Positions 41,020 through 49,616 are shown, counted from the stretch's first letter. The stretch is 64,000 bases of DNA from Halobacterium sp. R2-5 (GCF_011734195.1 NZ_JAANTH010000001.1:1240001-1304000), one strand, 5' to 3'. A program made the numbers and translations. Notes: generated from the sequence alone by a model not told the origin.

Positions 41020-41381
41020 GCTTCGACGCACACCGCTGCCCGAACGGCCACGTCACGTACCCCGGACACACGCGCTGTCCGGAGTGCGGGGAGGAACAGA
41101 CCGAGACCGTCGACCTCACCGACCGCACCGGAGCGGTCGTCACCTGGACGACCTCGCAGGCGACGCCGCCGGGCGTCCGGGAGCCGAACCACCTCGCCAT
41201 CGTCGAGTTCGAAGTCGAGGGCGAGTCCGTGCGCGCGCTCGGCCAGCTCGCGACCGCCGACGGCGTCGAAATCGGCTCCGAGGTCGAACCCGTCTACGAG
41301 GAGGAGCTCCGGGACCCCGAGGCGGGCATCCGCGAGCCCGCGAGCCACGAGTGGGACGGCTACCGGTTCGAGCCGGTTTAG
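41016..41381 (+). CDS. DUF35 OB-fold protein with zinc ribbon, thiolase partner
   Basis: 121 residues. The N-terminal rubredoxin-like ribbon reads HRCPNGHVTYPGHTRCPECGEEQ with three Cys and a possible His ligand. The remainder is an OB fold (VVTWTTSQATPPGVREPNHLAIVEFEVEGESVRALG). Such proteins bind acyl-CoA and bridge thiolase and partner enzymes. The ATGA overlap with the thiolase gene makes them a unit. Its TAG overlaps the TAA of the convergent small gene. Confidence 0.88.
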   Translation: MSFDAHRCPNGHVTYPGHTRCPECGEEQTETVDLTDRTGAVVTWTTSQATPPGVREPNHLAIVEFEVEGESVRALGQLATADGVEIGSEVEPVYEEELRDPEAGIREPASHEWDGYRFEPV

Positions 41382-41578
41382 CTCCCGCCGGGCGTCACGT
41401 CGCTGACGACCGCGCCGAGCTTCTCGACGCCGCCGTCGACGAACGACCGCACGGAGCCCAGGATTTCGCCCACGAAGTCCGGCACGGGTTCGGGCAGGTC
41501 CGTCGGCGGACCGGCCTGCGCGACGTTGTTCGCGAAGTCGATACCGGCCGTCGACAGCACGTTTGCGAGTTCTATCAT
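41378..41578 (-). CDS. Small protein of unknown function
   Basis: 66 residues from ATG 41578 (MIELANVLSTAGIDFANNVAQAG). The N-terminal half is an amphipathic helix, then Pro-rich TDLPEPVPDFVGE and a second helix. Codon use is normal for the genome, which supports a real gene. No family is recognised. The stop overlaps the stop of the DUF35 gene. Confidence 0.5.
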   Translation of the reverse strand: MIELANVLSTAGIDFANNVAQAGPPTDLPEPVPDFVGEILGSVRSFVDGGVEKLGAVVSDVTPGGS

Positions 41579-41692
41579 TGCACTCGTACCCGAGAGCCCC
41601 ACGGATAAGGAGGGTGCAGTCGCTGACGCCTGGTTCTCTCGATTTCAGCCCAATTAGGCCCGATTAAGCGCGGGTTCGCGTCCCGAGTGCGC

Positions 41693-42886
41693 TCAGAACC
41701 CTTCGCGGAGGAACGTCGGCCGTTCCGGGAGCGCGTCCGCGAGGTTCGCGACTGCGGATTCGTCGCCGGTCAGGTCGCCGACCGCCGCGAGGTCGCGAGC
41801 GCTCCGGTAGCCGGCGGCGAGCTGTGAGAGCGTGCCGACGCCGAGCCTGACGTCCGCACTCCCGGAGTCCACGGCCTCGACCGTCGCCTCGCCGTCCGCG
41901 ACGGCGAATCGGAACGCGCCGTCGTTCCAGTCCGCGAGCGGGTCGTCGACGTCGAGCACGAGGTCGATGGCGGCGTCCGCGGGGTAGGAGAGCGCTTCGA
42001 GCGCATCCGGGACGTCGACGAGTCGCACCATCGGGCAGAGGTGGAGTTCGGCGTCCACGTCGTCGGTGTCGGGCAGCAGGTCGAGCAGGTCCTCGTCCGG
42101 GTGCGTCCAGAGGTGGAGGGCGTCGACCTGGGAGTCGTGGTCGGCGAGGAACCGCAGGAGCGCGAGCCGGGCGTCGTGGTCGACGCACGCCCAGTCGCGC
42201 ACGCGGAGCGCGGTCTCGTCGCCGTCCTCGAAGGTGTACGTGACCCACGCGGCGAGCTCGCCGTCGCGCTCGAAGCCGTACGCGTACGGGTCGTCGTCCC
42301 AGCCCGCGAACACGCGCTTGCGCCACCACTCCTCGGTGCGGTCCATCGTGAGCTCGTAGCGCTCGCCGTGGGCGTCGTGGACGGCGTCCGCGCGCTCCCA
42401 GTCGTCGGCAGTCAGTTCGACGAACTCGCCGTGGCCGTGGGCGGGCGCGAACGACAGCGCCGCGGGGTCGAGTTCGTGTTTCACGGCGCGCGTGCAGGTC
42501 GCCCAGCCGTACTGCGCGTAGAACGAGCGCTTGAACGGCCACAGCGCCGAGAGGTAGACGTCCTCGCTGCGGGAGTGTTCGAGGCTCCCGGCGAGCAGGT
42601 CGCGGACGTGGCCGCGGCGGCGGCGCTCGGGCGGGCTCGCGACCACGGAGAGGCCGTGGAGGTCGTGGACGTCCCCGCGGAGACGCGTGCGGAAGTCGAT
42701 GTGCTTGCACGTGGTCAGGAGGTCGTCGCCGTCGTAGAGGCCGTAGCGGTCGCCGACCTGCCAGGGAGCGGGGACGTCGTCGGGGTCGAACTCCTCGACG
42801 GGGCCGGCGTCGGGCCGGAACGCGTACGTGACCAGCGTGTGGAAGGCCTCGCGGTCGCTTTCGGGGACGGACCGGAACTCGGGCAT
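41693..42886 (-). CDS. GNAT-family acetyltransferase, Eis-like, with SCP2-type C-terminal domain
   Basis: 397 residues. It starts MPEFRSVPESDREAFHTLVTYAF. The first GNAT domain has the acetyl-CoA loop ASPPERRRRGHVRDLL (about 83-98, pattern V-x-x-x-x-RRRGxxRxL). A second degenerate GNAT and a C-terminal sterol-carrier-like domain (DAAIDLVLDVDDPLADWNDGAFRFAVADG...) complete the Eis layout and length. Eis enzymes acetylate amines on aminoglycosides, proteins or small molecules. The haloarchaeal substrate is unknown. It is a single gene with a 50-base gap to the divergently placed neighbours. Confidence 0.87.
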   Translation of the reverse strand: MPEFRSVPESDREAFHTLVTYAFRPDAGPVEEFDPDDVPAPWQVGDRYGLYDGDDLLTTCKHIDFRTRLRGDVHDLHGLSVVASPPERRRRGHVRDLLAGSLEHSRSEDVYLSALWPFKRSFYAQYGWATCTRAVKHELDPAALSFAPAHGHGEFVELTADDWERADAVHDAHGERYELTMDRTEEWWRKRVFAGWDDDPYAYGFERDGELAAWVTYTFEDGDETALRVRDWACVDHDARLALLRFLADHDSQVDALHLWTHPDEDLLDLLPDTDDVDAELHLCPMVRLVDVPDALEALSYPADAAIDLVLDVDDPLADWNDGAFRFAVADGEATVEAVDSGSADVRLGVGTLSQLAAGYRSARDLAAVGDLTGDESAVANLADALPERPTFLREGF

Positions 42887-42935
42887 ACCACCAGCACCGC
42901 GGGACGGCGGCTTGAAACTGACGGGACCGTGCGAG

Positions 42936-44036
42936 TTACTCGAACGCGCGGTGGTACTGGATGGGGACGTCGACGGCGTCCTCTCGGCCGAGTTCCTTCG
43001 CGGCGTGCAGCGGGAAGTAGGGGTCGCGGAGGAACTCGCGGCCGACGATGGCGAGGTCGGCGCGGTCGTTGCGGATGACGGCGTCGGCCTGTTCGGCGGA
43101 CGTGATGCCGCCGACAGTGCCGACCTTGATGTCGGTGTCGCGGCCGTTCCGGATGTGTTCGGCGAACCGGAGCTGGTAGTTCGGACCGGTCCACTCGATG
43201 TCCTGGTCGGGGTGAATCCCGCCGGAGGAGACGTCGACGAGGTCGGCGCCGGCCTCGTAGAGGTCGTCCGCGAGGCGTGCGGACTGCTTGACGTCCCAGG
43301 AGTCGCGGTCGTCGAGCCAGTCGGTCGCGGAGATGCGCACGAAGACGGCCCTGTCCTCGCCCATCGCCTCGCGGACGGCTTCCGTGACCTCGCGGACGAC
43401 GCGAGTACGGTTCTCGAAACTGCCGCCGTACTCGTCGTCGCGGTCGTTGGTCACCGGCGAGAGGAACTCGTGGAGGAGGTACCCGTGGGCCGCGTGGACC
43501 TCCGCGATTTCGAAGCCGGCCTCGCGGGAGCGCCGGGCGGCCTCGCGGAACGACTCGATTACCTCGTCGATGCCGTCGTCGTCGAGGGCTTCGGTCGCGG
43601 GCGGCTCCTGCTCGTAGGGCCACGGCTCGTCGGAGGGGCCGACGACCGTCCAGCCGCCCTCGTCGGGGTAGACCGGCTCGCTGCCCTCCCACGGCCGGGA
43701 CTTCGAGGCCTTCCGGCCGGCGTGCGCGAGCTGGATGCCGGGGGTCGCGCCCTGGGACTTCACGAAGTCGACGACGGGTTCGAGCGCGTCGCGGTGCTCG
43801 TCGCTCCAGATGCCGAGGTCCTCGGGCGTGATGCGTCCGCGGGCCTCGACGGCGGTGGCCTCTGTCATCACGATGCCGGCGCCGCCGGTGGCCCGCGATC
43901 CGAGGTGGACGCGGTGCCAGTCGGTCGCGAGGCCGTCGCGGTCCTCGACGGAGTACTGGCACATCGGGGACACGACGAATCGGTTCCGGGCGGTCACGTC
44001 TCGCAACTCGAGCGGCGAGAAGACGTCGTCTGTCAT
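42936..44036 (-). CDS. NADH:flavin oxidoreductase / old yellow enzyme, YqjM-like
   Basis: 366 residues forming an FMN TIM barrel. SPMCQYS carries the YqjM-class Cys (about 25). QLAHAGRKAS, AAHGYLLHEFLSP and NDRDDEYGGSFENRTR are the standard OYE blocks with substrate-binding His residues. VDVSSGGIHP and AIVGREFLRDPYFP bind the FMN phosphate. Such enzymes reduce activated C=C bonds with NAD(P)H, often in detoxification. It is divergent from the gene at 44169; an inverted repeat at 44100-44120 lies between them. Confidence 0.92.
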   Translation of the reverse strand: MTDDVFSPLELRDVTARNRFVVSPMCQYSVEDRDGLATDWHRVHLGSRATGGAGIVMTEATAVEARGRITPEDLGIWSDEHRDALEPVVDFVKSQGATPGIQLAHAGRKASKSRPWEGSEPVYPDEGGWTVVGPSDEPWPYEQEPPATEALDDDGIDEVIESFREAARRSREAGFEIAEVHAAHGYLLHEFLSPVTNDRDDEYGGSFENRTRVVREVTEAVREAMGEDRAVFVRISATDWLDDRDSWDVKQSARLADDLYEAGADLVDVSSGGIHPDQDIEWTGPNYQLRFAEHIRNGRDTDIKVGTVGGITSAEQADAVIRNDRADLAIVGREFLRDPYFPLHAAKELGREDAVDVPIQYHRAFE

Positions 44037-44099
44037 TGCGTCGTCGTAGCGCCGCTGGTGGTTTAGCCGCGGTGAACGAGGGCCTGATTGCCGATTCCC

Positions 44100-44120
44100 C
44101 GAGTTGTTTTTCCCAACTCG
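44100..44120. promoter_or_regulatory. Inverted repeat between divergent genes (candidate operator)
   Basis: Arms CGAGTTG (44100-44106) and CAACTCG (44114-44120) flank a T-rich 7-base centre. The site is between the OYE gene and the gene at 44169, upstream of the latter's TATA-like element, so it could regulate either. Confidence 0.4.
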
Positions 44121-44130
44121 AAACCTTCCA

Positions 44131-44142
44131 AATCTTTATTAC
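44131..44142 (+). promoter_or_regulatory. TATA-like element for the gene at 44169
   Basis: The AT-rich string aatctttattac is centred about 32 bases before the ATG, near the spacing of leaderless haloarchaeal promoters. Confidence 0.5.
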
Positions 44143-44168
44143 TTCGGTCGGCGTGGATACGCGTATCG

Positions 44169-44840
44169 ATGACAGACAGGTCCACGGCCGCCGGGTGGGT
44201 CGACGACCGCGCCACCTTCGCGGCCGCCCTCGACGACCTCAAGTCGACGGGGTGTCTGCTGCTCGTCCTCGAAGCCGGCGGCAGCGACGCCGGCGACGAC
44301 GGCTGCCGGCGGCTGCTCGGCGACGACGCCGTCGACGAGCGCAAGCGCCTGTTCGTCCGCAGTCAGGCCGACCCCGATACCCCCGGCCCGTCGGCGGACG
44401 GCAGCAGCGAGCGCACGCTCGTCTACCAGTCTACGGGCCGGAGCGCCGGCGCGGCCCAGTCGGCGTCCTCGGGCTCGGCGACTACGGTCGTCGCGGGCGT
44501 GGACGCGCTGGAGGACGCCGCCGAGCGCGAAATCGAAGCCCTCGCACCGCTCGGCGGCTACGAGGACGGTCAGCTCCGCGTCTGCGTGGACGCGCTCGGC
44601 ACGCTCCTCGAGGACGACGACCTGCTGTCCGTCCTGGAGTTCACGAAGACGCTGGGGGACGCGGCCCGCGAGCGCAGCGGCATCGCGCACGTCCACGTCG
44701 ACCAGCACGTCGCCGGGATGGCGGTCGAGGCGCTGCTACCGCAGTTCGACGCCGTCGTCGAGGTCGGCGGCGACGAGGACGCCCGGCAGCGCTGGCACCT
44801 CCCCGACGAGTCGCTGTCGACGGCGTGGCTCGAACTCTAG
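44169..44840 (+). CDS. Uncharacterised haloarchaeal protein (DUF7504-like)
   Basis: 223 residues from ATG 44169 (MTDRSTAAGWVDDRA). The alternating strand/helix pattern (TGCLLLVLEAG, LRVCVDALGTLLEDDDLLSVLEFTKTL, GIAHVHVDQHV, FDAVVEVG) is of RecA/P-loop-like type, but no Walker A is present. I associate this layout with haloarchaeal proteins once called HTR-like and now DUF7504. They often occur near sensory genes, and their function is unknown. Its TAG is in a CTAG shared with the stop of the convergent acidic protein gene. Confidence 0.65.
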   Translation: MTDRSTAAGWVDDRATFAAALDDLKSTGCLLLVLEAGGSDAGDDGCRRLLGDDAVDERKRLFVRSQADPDTPGPSADGSSERTLVYQSTGRSAGAAQSASSGSATTVVAGVDALEDAAEREIEALAPLGGYEDGQLRVCVDALGTLLEDDDLLSVLEFTKTLGDAARERSGIAHVHVDQHVAGMAVEALLPQFDAVVEVGGDEDARQRWHLPDESLSTAWLEL

Positions 44841-45121
44841 TCCTCTAGTTCCGACTCCTCCTCGGCGGTTCCCGTCCCCGTCTGCTTCCCCGAGGGCGAC
44901 TCTCCGTCTCCGGTCTCGTCGCCACCCTCGCTCTCTTCGGCGTGTGCTTCGTGGTCCTCGGCACCGCTCTCACTGGCGACTTCGACTTCGGCTTCCACTT
45001 CGATCTCGAGGCCGGGCGCTTCGAGTTCGGCCTCGAACTCGTCGTACTCGCCGGCTTCGACTTCGAGCTCCGCGCTGTCGACCTCGATTTCGACCTCCGC
45101 GTCGACGTACGTGTCGGGCAT
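44837..45121 (-). CDS. Very acidic small protein of unknown function
   Basis: 94 residues from ATG 45121 (MPDTYVDAEVEIEVDSAELEVEAGEYDEF). The first half alternates Glu with Val/Ile/Leu in a pattern typical of beta strands. The second half is a Glu/Gly/Ser/Thr tail that is probably disordered. Acidity is extreme even for a halophile. The stop shares a CTAG with the opposing gene. I know no function. A start 4 codons further up (45133) is possible. Confidence 0.6.
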   Translation of the reverse strand: MPDTYVDAEVEIEVDSAELEVEAGEYDEFEAELEAPGLEIEVEAEVEVASESGAEDHEAHAEESEGGDETGDGESPSGKQTGTGTAEEESELED

Positions 45122-45170
45122 AGTCGAGAACACGGCGCGGAGGGAGGTAAACGACAGGGCCGACTGGACC

Positions 45171-45812
45171 TTAGAAGGACTCGCGGTGGAGGACTTCGGC
45201 GACGCCGCGGCGCGGCAGGCGCTCGGGCTCGTCGCCGCCGCTCGGGCCGACGGCGACGAGGACGACGGGCACCGTGTCCTCGGGGAGGTCGACGAACTCC
45301 GCGGCGGCCTCGAAGTCGAAGCCGGTCATCGGCGTCGCGGTGAGGCCGCGGGCGTGCGCGGACAGCAGGAGGTTCTGCGCGGCGAGGCCGGCGTTTCGCA
45401 TCGCGTAGTCGCGGCCCGCGCGCTCGCTCTCGTAGCTGGCGACGGTCTGTTCCTTGAGTTCCTCGCCGGTCTCGGCGTCGAAGCGGCCGGCCTCGACCCA
45501 CTCCTCGAAGACGCGGTCGGCGGTCTTCGGCTCGGTGTGGCCGGCGACGAGAATCGACGTGCCGGCCTCCCGGATGTGCTCCTGGCCGTACGCGATGTCG
45601 ACGAGTTCGTCGAGGCGGTCGTCGTCCCGAATCGCGACGAACTCCCACGGCTGGAGGTTGTACGACGACGGCGCGAGCGTCGCGTCCTCGACGAGCGCTT
45701 CCAGCGTCTCGCCGTCGACGTCCGCGTCGGGGTCGAAGTTGTGCCCGGAGCGTCGGCTGTGGAGTGCGTCGATTACGGCGTCCGTGCTCGATCTCTGGTG
45801 TGCCTCTGACAT
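45171..45812 (-). CDS. Nitroreductase-family flavoprotein
   Basis: 213 residues. It starts MSEAHQRSSTDAVIDALHSRRSGHNFDPD. The RRSxxxF FMN-phosphate motif, APSSYNLQPWEFVAI, the helix RNAGLAAQNLLLSAHARGL and the C-terminal VAVGPSG match the NfsB/NfnB group of homodimeric FMN enzymes. They reduce nitro compounds, quinones or similar acceptors with NAD(P)H. Neighbouring redox genes (OYE, DsrE, disulfide reductase) make a stress or detoxification role plausible, but they are not in one operon. Confidence 0.9.
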   Translation of the reverse strand: MSEAHQRSSTDAVIDALHSRRSGHNFDPDADVDGETLEALVEDATLAPSSYNLQPWEFVAIRDDDRLDELVDIAYGQEHIREAGTSILVAGHTEPKTADRVFEEWVEAGRFDAETGEELKEQTVASYESERAGRDYAMRNAGLAAQNLLLSAHARGLTATPMTGFDFEAAAEFVDLPEDTVPVVLVAVGPSGGDEPERLPRRGVAEVLHRESF

Positions 45813-45961
45813 CGGATTACTATACGTTACCCAGACCGAGGGGGTTGACGCTCCCAGCGCGTCCCGCCGATTGACGTGTGTGAGCGCGAGCCACTGAACT
45901 CGCGGTGTCGCGACTCGGGAGTGGAAAACGCGAGAGAGGGGACGGGGAGCGCGTGTCGCGC

Positions 45962-46318
45962 TTAGAACGTGATTATCTCGTAGTCGTCGTCGACGAGCGA
46001 GCGAATGGAGGGGTGGCCGTCGTGCTCGTCGAGCGTGACGACGCCGGCGTCCGCGACCGCGTCCTCGACGCCGAACGCGCCCGAACAGTAGTCGCAGGCG
46101 GAGGTGTCGTCCTTGACAGCCATGTAGAGGTCGTGGTAGTCGTGGTCCTCGTCCTCGAGCTCGGGGATCCACTGCGTGCCGGCGCCGTCGAAGATGAGTT
46201 CGAGGTCGTCCTCGTCGTTCTCCGCGAACTCCTTGGCGGCTTCGAGGCCGTTGGCGATGCGTCCGAGGTTCTCGTGTCCTTCAGTCCCTGCCAGAATTAC
46301 GATGGCTGCTTTCGTCAT
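45962..46318 (-). CDS. DsrE-family protein
   Basis: 118 residues (MTKAAIVILAGTEGHENLGRIANGLEAAKE). The Rossmann-like fold, length and the segment SACDYCSGAFGVEDAV, with Cys residues at the position of the sulfur-carrying Cys in DsrE/TusD relatives, support the call. Family members bind or relay sulfur (persulfide) in multiprotein complexes. It lies 81 bases downstream of the disulfide reductase gene on the same strand, so a thiol-redox link is possible. Confidence 0.82.
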   Translation of the reverse strand: MTKAAIVILAGTEGHENLGRIANGLEAAKEFAENDEDDLELIFDGAGTQWIPELEDEDHDYHDLYMAVKDDTSACDYCSGAFGVEDAVADAGVVTLDEHDGHPSIRSLVDDDYEIITF

Positions 46319-46399
46319 TGCGTTCCACCCGACGGGCGCCGGCCGCAAAAGGTCACGCGAACGTGCCGGTAACGAAGTTACCGGCCCGTAATCCCCGAC

Positions 46400-47836
46400 T
46401 CAGTGGTGGTGCTGGTGCTGGTGGTCGCCGCGGCTGAACTGCCCGGAGAACGCACGCTGGACGACCTCCGGCAGCGCGGGGTGGATGTGCACCGACTCCC
46501 GGATGTCCCGTGCGGACCCCGACCCGGCCTTCATCGCGACGACGACCTCCTGAATCAGCGTCGACGCGTCCGGGCCGACGATGTGGCAGCCGAGAATCTC
46601 GCCCTCCAGGTCGACGAGCACTTTCACGAAGCCCTCGGCGTGCATCGCGTCGCCGCGCGCGGTGTCCGCGAAGTCGTAGGTGTTCGTCGCGTACTCGCGG
46701 CCCGCCGCCCGCAGTTCGGCCTCGGTGGCGCCGACGCCCGCGACCTCCGGCGACGCGAACACCGCGAACGGCATCGCCGAGTAATCCACGGGCTCGCGTT
46801 CGCGCCCGAAGACGTTGCGCGCGACGGCCTGCGCCTCGTGGTTCGCGCTGTGCTTGAGGAGGTACTCGCCGACGATGTCGCCGAGCGCCCACACGTCCTC
46901 CACGTCGGTCTCGAGGTACTCGTCGGTCGCCACGAATCCCCGGGCGTCCGTCTGGACGCCGGTCGCGTCGAGGTTCAGCGTGTCCGTGTTCGGCGTCCTC
47001 CCTGCCGCCACGAGCAGCGCGTCCCCGGTCACGGACACCGACTCGCCGCTCTCGACGCGGCCGGGGTCGTCGCCGTACTCGTACTCGCGGGCCTCCAGCG
47101 TGACGTCGCCGCCGGACTGCGAGACGCTCGTCGCCTCGTAGCCGGTGTAGACGTCGAAGCGGTCGTCGTAGCGCTCCGTGAACGCCTCCGCGACCTCCTC
47201 GTCGGCGGCCGGCAGCAGGTGCGGACGGCGGCCGACGACGGTGACGTCGCTGCCGAACGTCCCGAAGAAGTGCCCGAGCTCCGCCGCGATGTAGCCGCCG
47301 CCCACGACGACGAGATGGTCGGGCGGGGTCTCGAGCTGGAGGGCCTCCCGGCTCGTGAGGTAGTCCACGTCGCCGATGCCGTCGATCGGCGGAATCGCGG
47401 GTCGCGTGCCCGCCGCGATCAGGGCGGTGTCGGCGCGAACCCGCGCGCCGTCGTCCTCGCCGCCGGAGATCTCGACCTCGTAGTCGTCCACGAAGCGCGC
47501 CTCTCCCTCGTACAGCGTGTGCCGGTCCGACGACCGCAGGCCGCGGCGAATCGAGTCCGCGTCCGCCTGCACGTCCTCGTTGACCTTCTCGACGATGTGC
47601 TGGAAGTCGACGTCGTTCACGTCCGCGTCGATGTCGAACTCGTCCGCGCGCTCGACGGTTTCGAGGACGTCGGCGTGGTACAACAGCAGCTTCGAGGGGA
47701 TACAACCCCGGTTCAGGCACGTGCCGCCGAGCGGCCCCTTCTCGACGACCGCGACCGACTGGCCCTGATTCGCGGCCACGTTCGCGACGTCTAGCCCGGA
47801 CCCCGAGCCGACGACGAGGAAGTCGACTTCGTCCAT
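46400..47836 (-). CDS. FAD-dependent pyridine-nucleotide disulfide oxidoreductase (bis-gamma-glutamylcystine / mycothione / lipoamide reductase group)
   Basis: 478 residues. FAD-binding VVGSGSGLDVANVA opens the protein. The redox disulfide is in GGTCLNRGCIPSK. The NAD(P) site is VVVGGGYIAAELGHFF. The FAD-ribityl Asp is in VWALGDIVG. The dimerisation domain ends with the catalytic pair SVHIHPALPE. A His-rich tail (HQHQHHH) is unusual and could bind metal. Haloarchaea use gamma-glutamylcysteine as main thiol and keep it reduced with such an enzyme, so that role is a good candidate. The sequence alone does not separate it from dihydrolipoyl dehydrogenase or mercuric reductase. Confidence 0.85.
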   Translation of the reverse strand: MDEVDFLVVGSGSGLDVANVAANQGQSVAVVEKGPLGGTCLNRGCIPSKLLLYHADVLETVERADEFDIDADVNDVDFQHIVEKVNEDVQADADSIRRGLRSSDRHTLYEGEARFVDDYEVEISGGEDDGARVRADTALIAAGTRPAIPPIDGIGDVDYLTSREALQLETPPDHLVVVGGGYIAAELGHFFGTFGSDVTVVGRRPHLLPAADEEVAEAFTERYDDRFDVYTGYEATSVSQSGGDVTLEAREYEYGDDPGRVESGESVSVTGDALLVAAGRTPNTDTLNLDATGVQTDARGFVATDEYLETDVEDVWALGDIVGEYLLKHSANHEAQAVARNVFGREREPVDYSAMPFAVFASPEVAGVGATEAELRAAGREYATNTYDFADTARGDAMHAEGFVKVLVDLEGEILGCHIVGPDASTLIQEVVVAMKAGSGSARDIRESVHIHPALPEVVQRAFSGQFSRGDHQHQHHH

Positions 47837-47935
47837 ACCACACGTACGTCCGCCGAAGGGAAGAAACCGCACGTCGACCCGGCCCTCGCCGGTTGCCCCG
47901 AGAGTTATCGGCTCGCGGAACGACGGTGCGCGTAG

Positions 47936-48619
47936 ATGAGCTTCGATGCCCAGCGCGTCACGACGGTGACCTTCGACTCGTACAGCACGCTCGTGGACGT
48001 CGACGCCGCCGAGCGCGCGCTCGCCGACAGAGTCGCGGACCCCGAACCCGTCTCGCGGCTGTGGCGATCGCGATCGCTGGCGTACACGTTCGTCGCGAAC
48101 CAGATCGACGCCTACCAGCCGTTCTACGAGATGAACCGGGACGCCCTCCAGTACGCTCTCGACGCCCACGGCGCGGACGTCACCACGGAGGAGCGCGACG
48201 AGATTCTCGCCGTCTACCACGAGCTCGACGTCTTCGACGACGTCCGGGACGGGCTCGAAGCGCTCGTCGACGCTGGCTACGACTGCTACGTCGTCTCGAA
48301 CGGGAACCCGGAGATGCTGGATTCGATGGTCGAGCACGCCGACATCGACGACCTCCTCGAGGACACGGTGAGCGCCGACGAGGTGGAGACGTTCAAGCCC
48401 GCCGCCGAGCTGTACCGACACGCTGCCGCCCGCACGGGGACCCCTATCGGCGAAATCGCGCACGTCACGGCGGGCTGGTTCGACGTGCTCGGCGCGAGCC
48501 ACGCGGGCATGCAGAGCGTCTGGGTCGACCGGAAGTCCTCGCCGTGGGAGCCGTTCGGCGGCGACCCCGACCTGACGATCGGGGACTTCCACGAACTCGT
48601 CGACGTGCTGGCGGCCTAA
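47936..48619 (+). CDS. Haloacid-dehalogenase-like hydrolase (type II)
   Basis: 227 residues. The nucleophile motif is VTFDSYSTLVD (Asp at about 14), VVSNGNPEML is motif II, the Lys is in VETFKPAAELY, and HVTAGWFDVLGASHAGM is motif IV. The cap insertion and length match L-2-haloacid dehalogenase-type HADs, which hydrolyse C-halogen or phosphate ester bonds. The usual DxYGTLxD is DSYSTLVD. The substrate is unknown. It is divergent from the disulfide reductase gene with 99 bases between. Confidence 0.87.
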   Translation: MSFDAQRVTTVTFDSYSTLVDVDAAERALADRVADPEPVSRLWRSRSLAYTFVANQIDAYQPFYEMNRDALQYALDAHGADVTTEERDEILAVYHELDVFDDVRDGLEALVDAGYDCYVVSNGNPEMLDSMVEHADIDDLLEDTVSADEVETFKPAAELYRHAAARTGTPIGEIAHVTAGWFDVLGASHAGMQSVWVDRKSSPWEPFGGDPDLTIGDFHELVDVLAA

Positions 48620-48698
48620 CCTGCAGACGGCGCGGTGGGTGGTATCCGCCTCAACCCCGAGCTATTTGTCCCCGCGTGACACACACCGGGACGATTAG

Positions 48699-49565
48699 AT
48701 GACGACCGACGAGACGAGCGTCGAGCCACAGACAGTCGGCGACGCGCTCGACCGGATTCAGAACGCCGCGACGGCGCTCGGCGTCCCCGCCGAGACCACC
48801 GAGACCGCCGTCACCGTGTTCCGCCGGCACCGGGACGAGCGCGCCGCCCACGCCCACAACGTCGCGACGACCGCCGCGGCCTGTCTCTACGTCGCGTGCA
48901 AGGTCGAGCGCGTCCCTCGCACGGTCGACGAGTTCGTGGAGGCGACCGGCGTCGACCGCACGCAGCTCCTGCGGCGCGCGAAGGAGGTGACCAGCGAGCT
49001 CGGCATCGACCTCTCCGGGTTCGCGGACGCCTCCCAGTACGTCGACAGGTACGCCGGCGACCTCGGGCTCCCCGAGCGCATCGCCGACCGCGCTCGCGAG
49101 GTCGTCGACTGCTGCGAGGACGCCGGCATCGCGGGCGGGAAGTCCCCGAGCGGGTGGGCGGCCGCCGCCGTCTACAACGCCTGCGTGGAGGCGGACTTGG
49201 ACGTCCGACAGGACACTCTCACCGAACTCGCCGACGTCACGCACGTCACCATCCGGAACCGCTACAAGGAGCAACGCGAGGTGCTGCGCGAACGGAACCC
49301 GCCGCCGGCGACTGCCATCGACGCGGTCGACTGGTACCGCGAGTACCTCCCGGCGTCGAACTACGTGGCGTCGACGGCCCGAGATCTGCTGCGGGCCGCC
49401 GAGCACCTCGACCTCGACGACGAGCCCGCTGCGTGGGCGGCCGCGGCGCTCCGAGTCGCCGGCGAGCGCGCGGGCGCGCCCATCGGGATGAAGGCGCTGA
49501 AGACGCCCGCAGGCTGCTCGTCGACGGACATTCACGAGCGTGCGAGCGAACTCGAAGCACTGTAG
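48699..49565 (+). CDS. TFB-like protein without zinc ribbon, with three cyclin-like repeats
   Basis: 288 residues. Residues 13-105 match TFB/TFIIB cyclin repeat 1 (ALDRIQNAATALGVP ... AACLYVACKVERVPRTVDEFVEATGVD). Residues 112-203 match repeat 2 (YVDRYAGDLGLPERI ... GGKSPSGWAAAAVYNAC ... VTIRNRYKEQREVL). A third segment (about 207-288) has the same AAWAAAALRVAGERAG and STDIHERASELE signatures and looks like an extra repeat. The N-terminal zinc ribbon and B-reader/linker of true TFBs are absent, so it could bind TBP-promoter DNA but not recruit polymerase in the normal way. It may act as a repressor or specialised factor. Confidence 0.85.
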   Translation: MTTDETSVEPQTVGDALDRIQNAATALGVPAETTETAVTVFRRHRDERAAHAHNVATTAAACLYVACKVERVPRTVDEFVEATGVDRTQLLRRAKEVTSELGIDLSGFADASQYVDRYAGDLGLPERIADRAREVVDCCEDAGIAGGKSPSGWAAAAVYNACVEADLDVRQDTLTELADVTHVTIRNRYKEQREVLRERNPPPATAIDAVDWYREYLPASNYVASTARDLLRAAEHLDLDDEPAAWAAAALRVAGERAGAPIGMKALKTPAGCSSTDIHERASELEAL

Positions 49566-49616
49566 GCGGGACTGTTCTCGTGGGTTTCGCGTTCGCGGCG
49601 GAGCGGAGCCGTGGGC

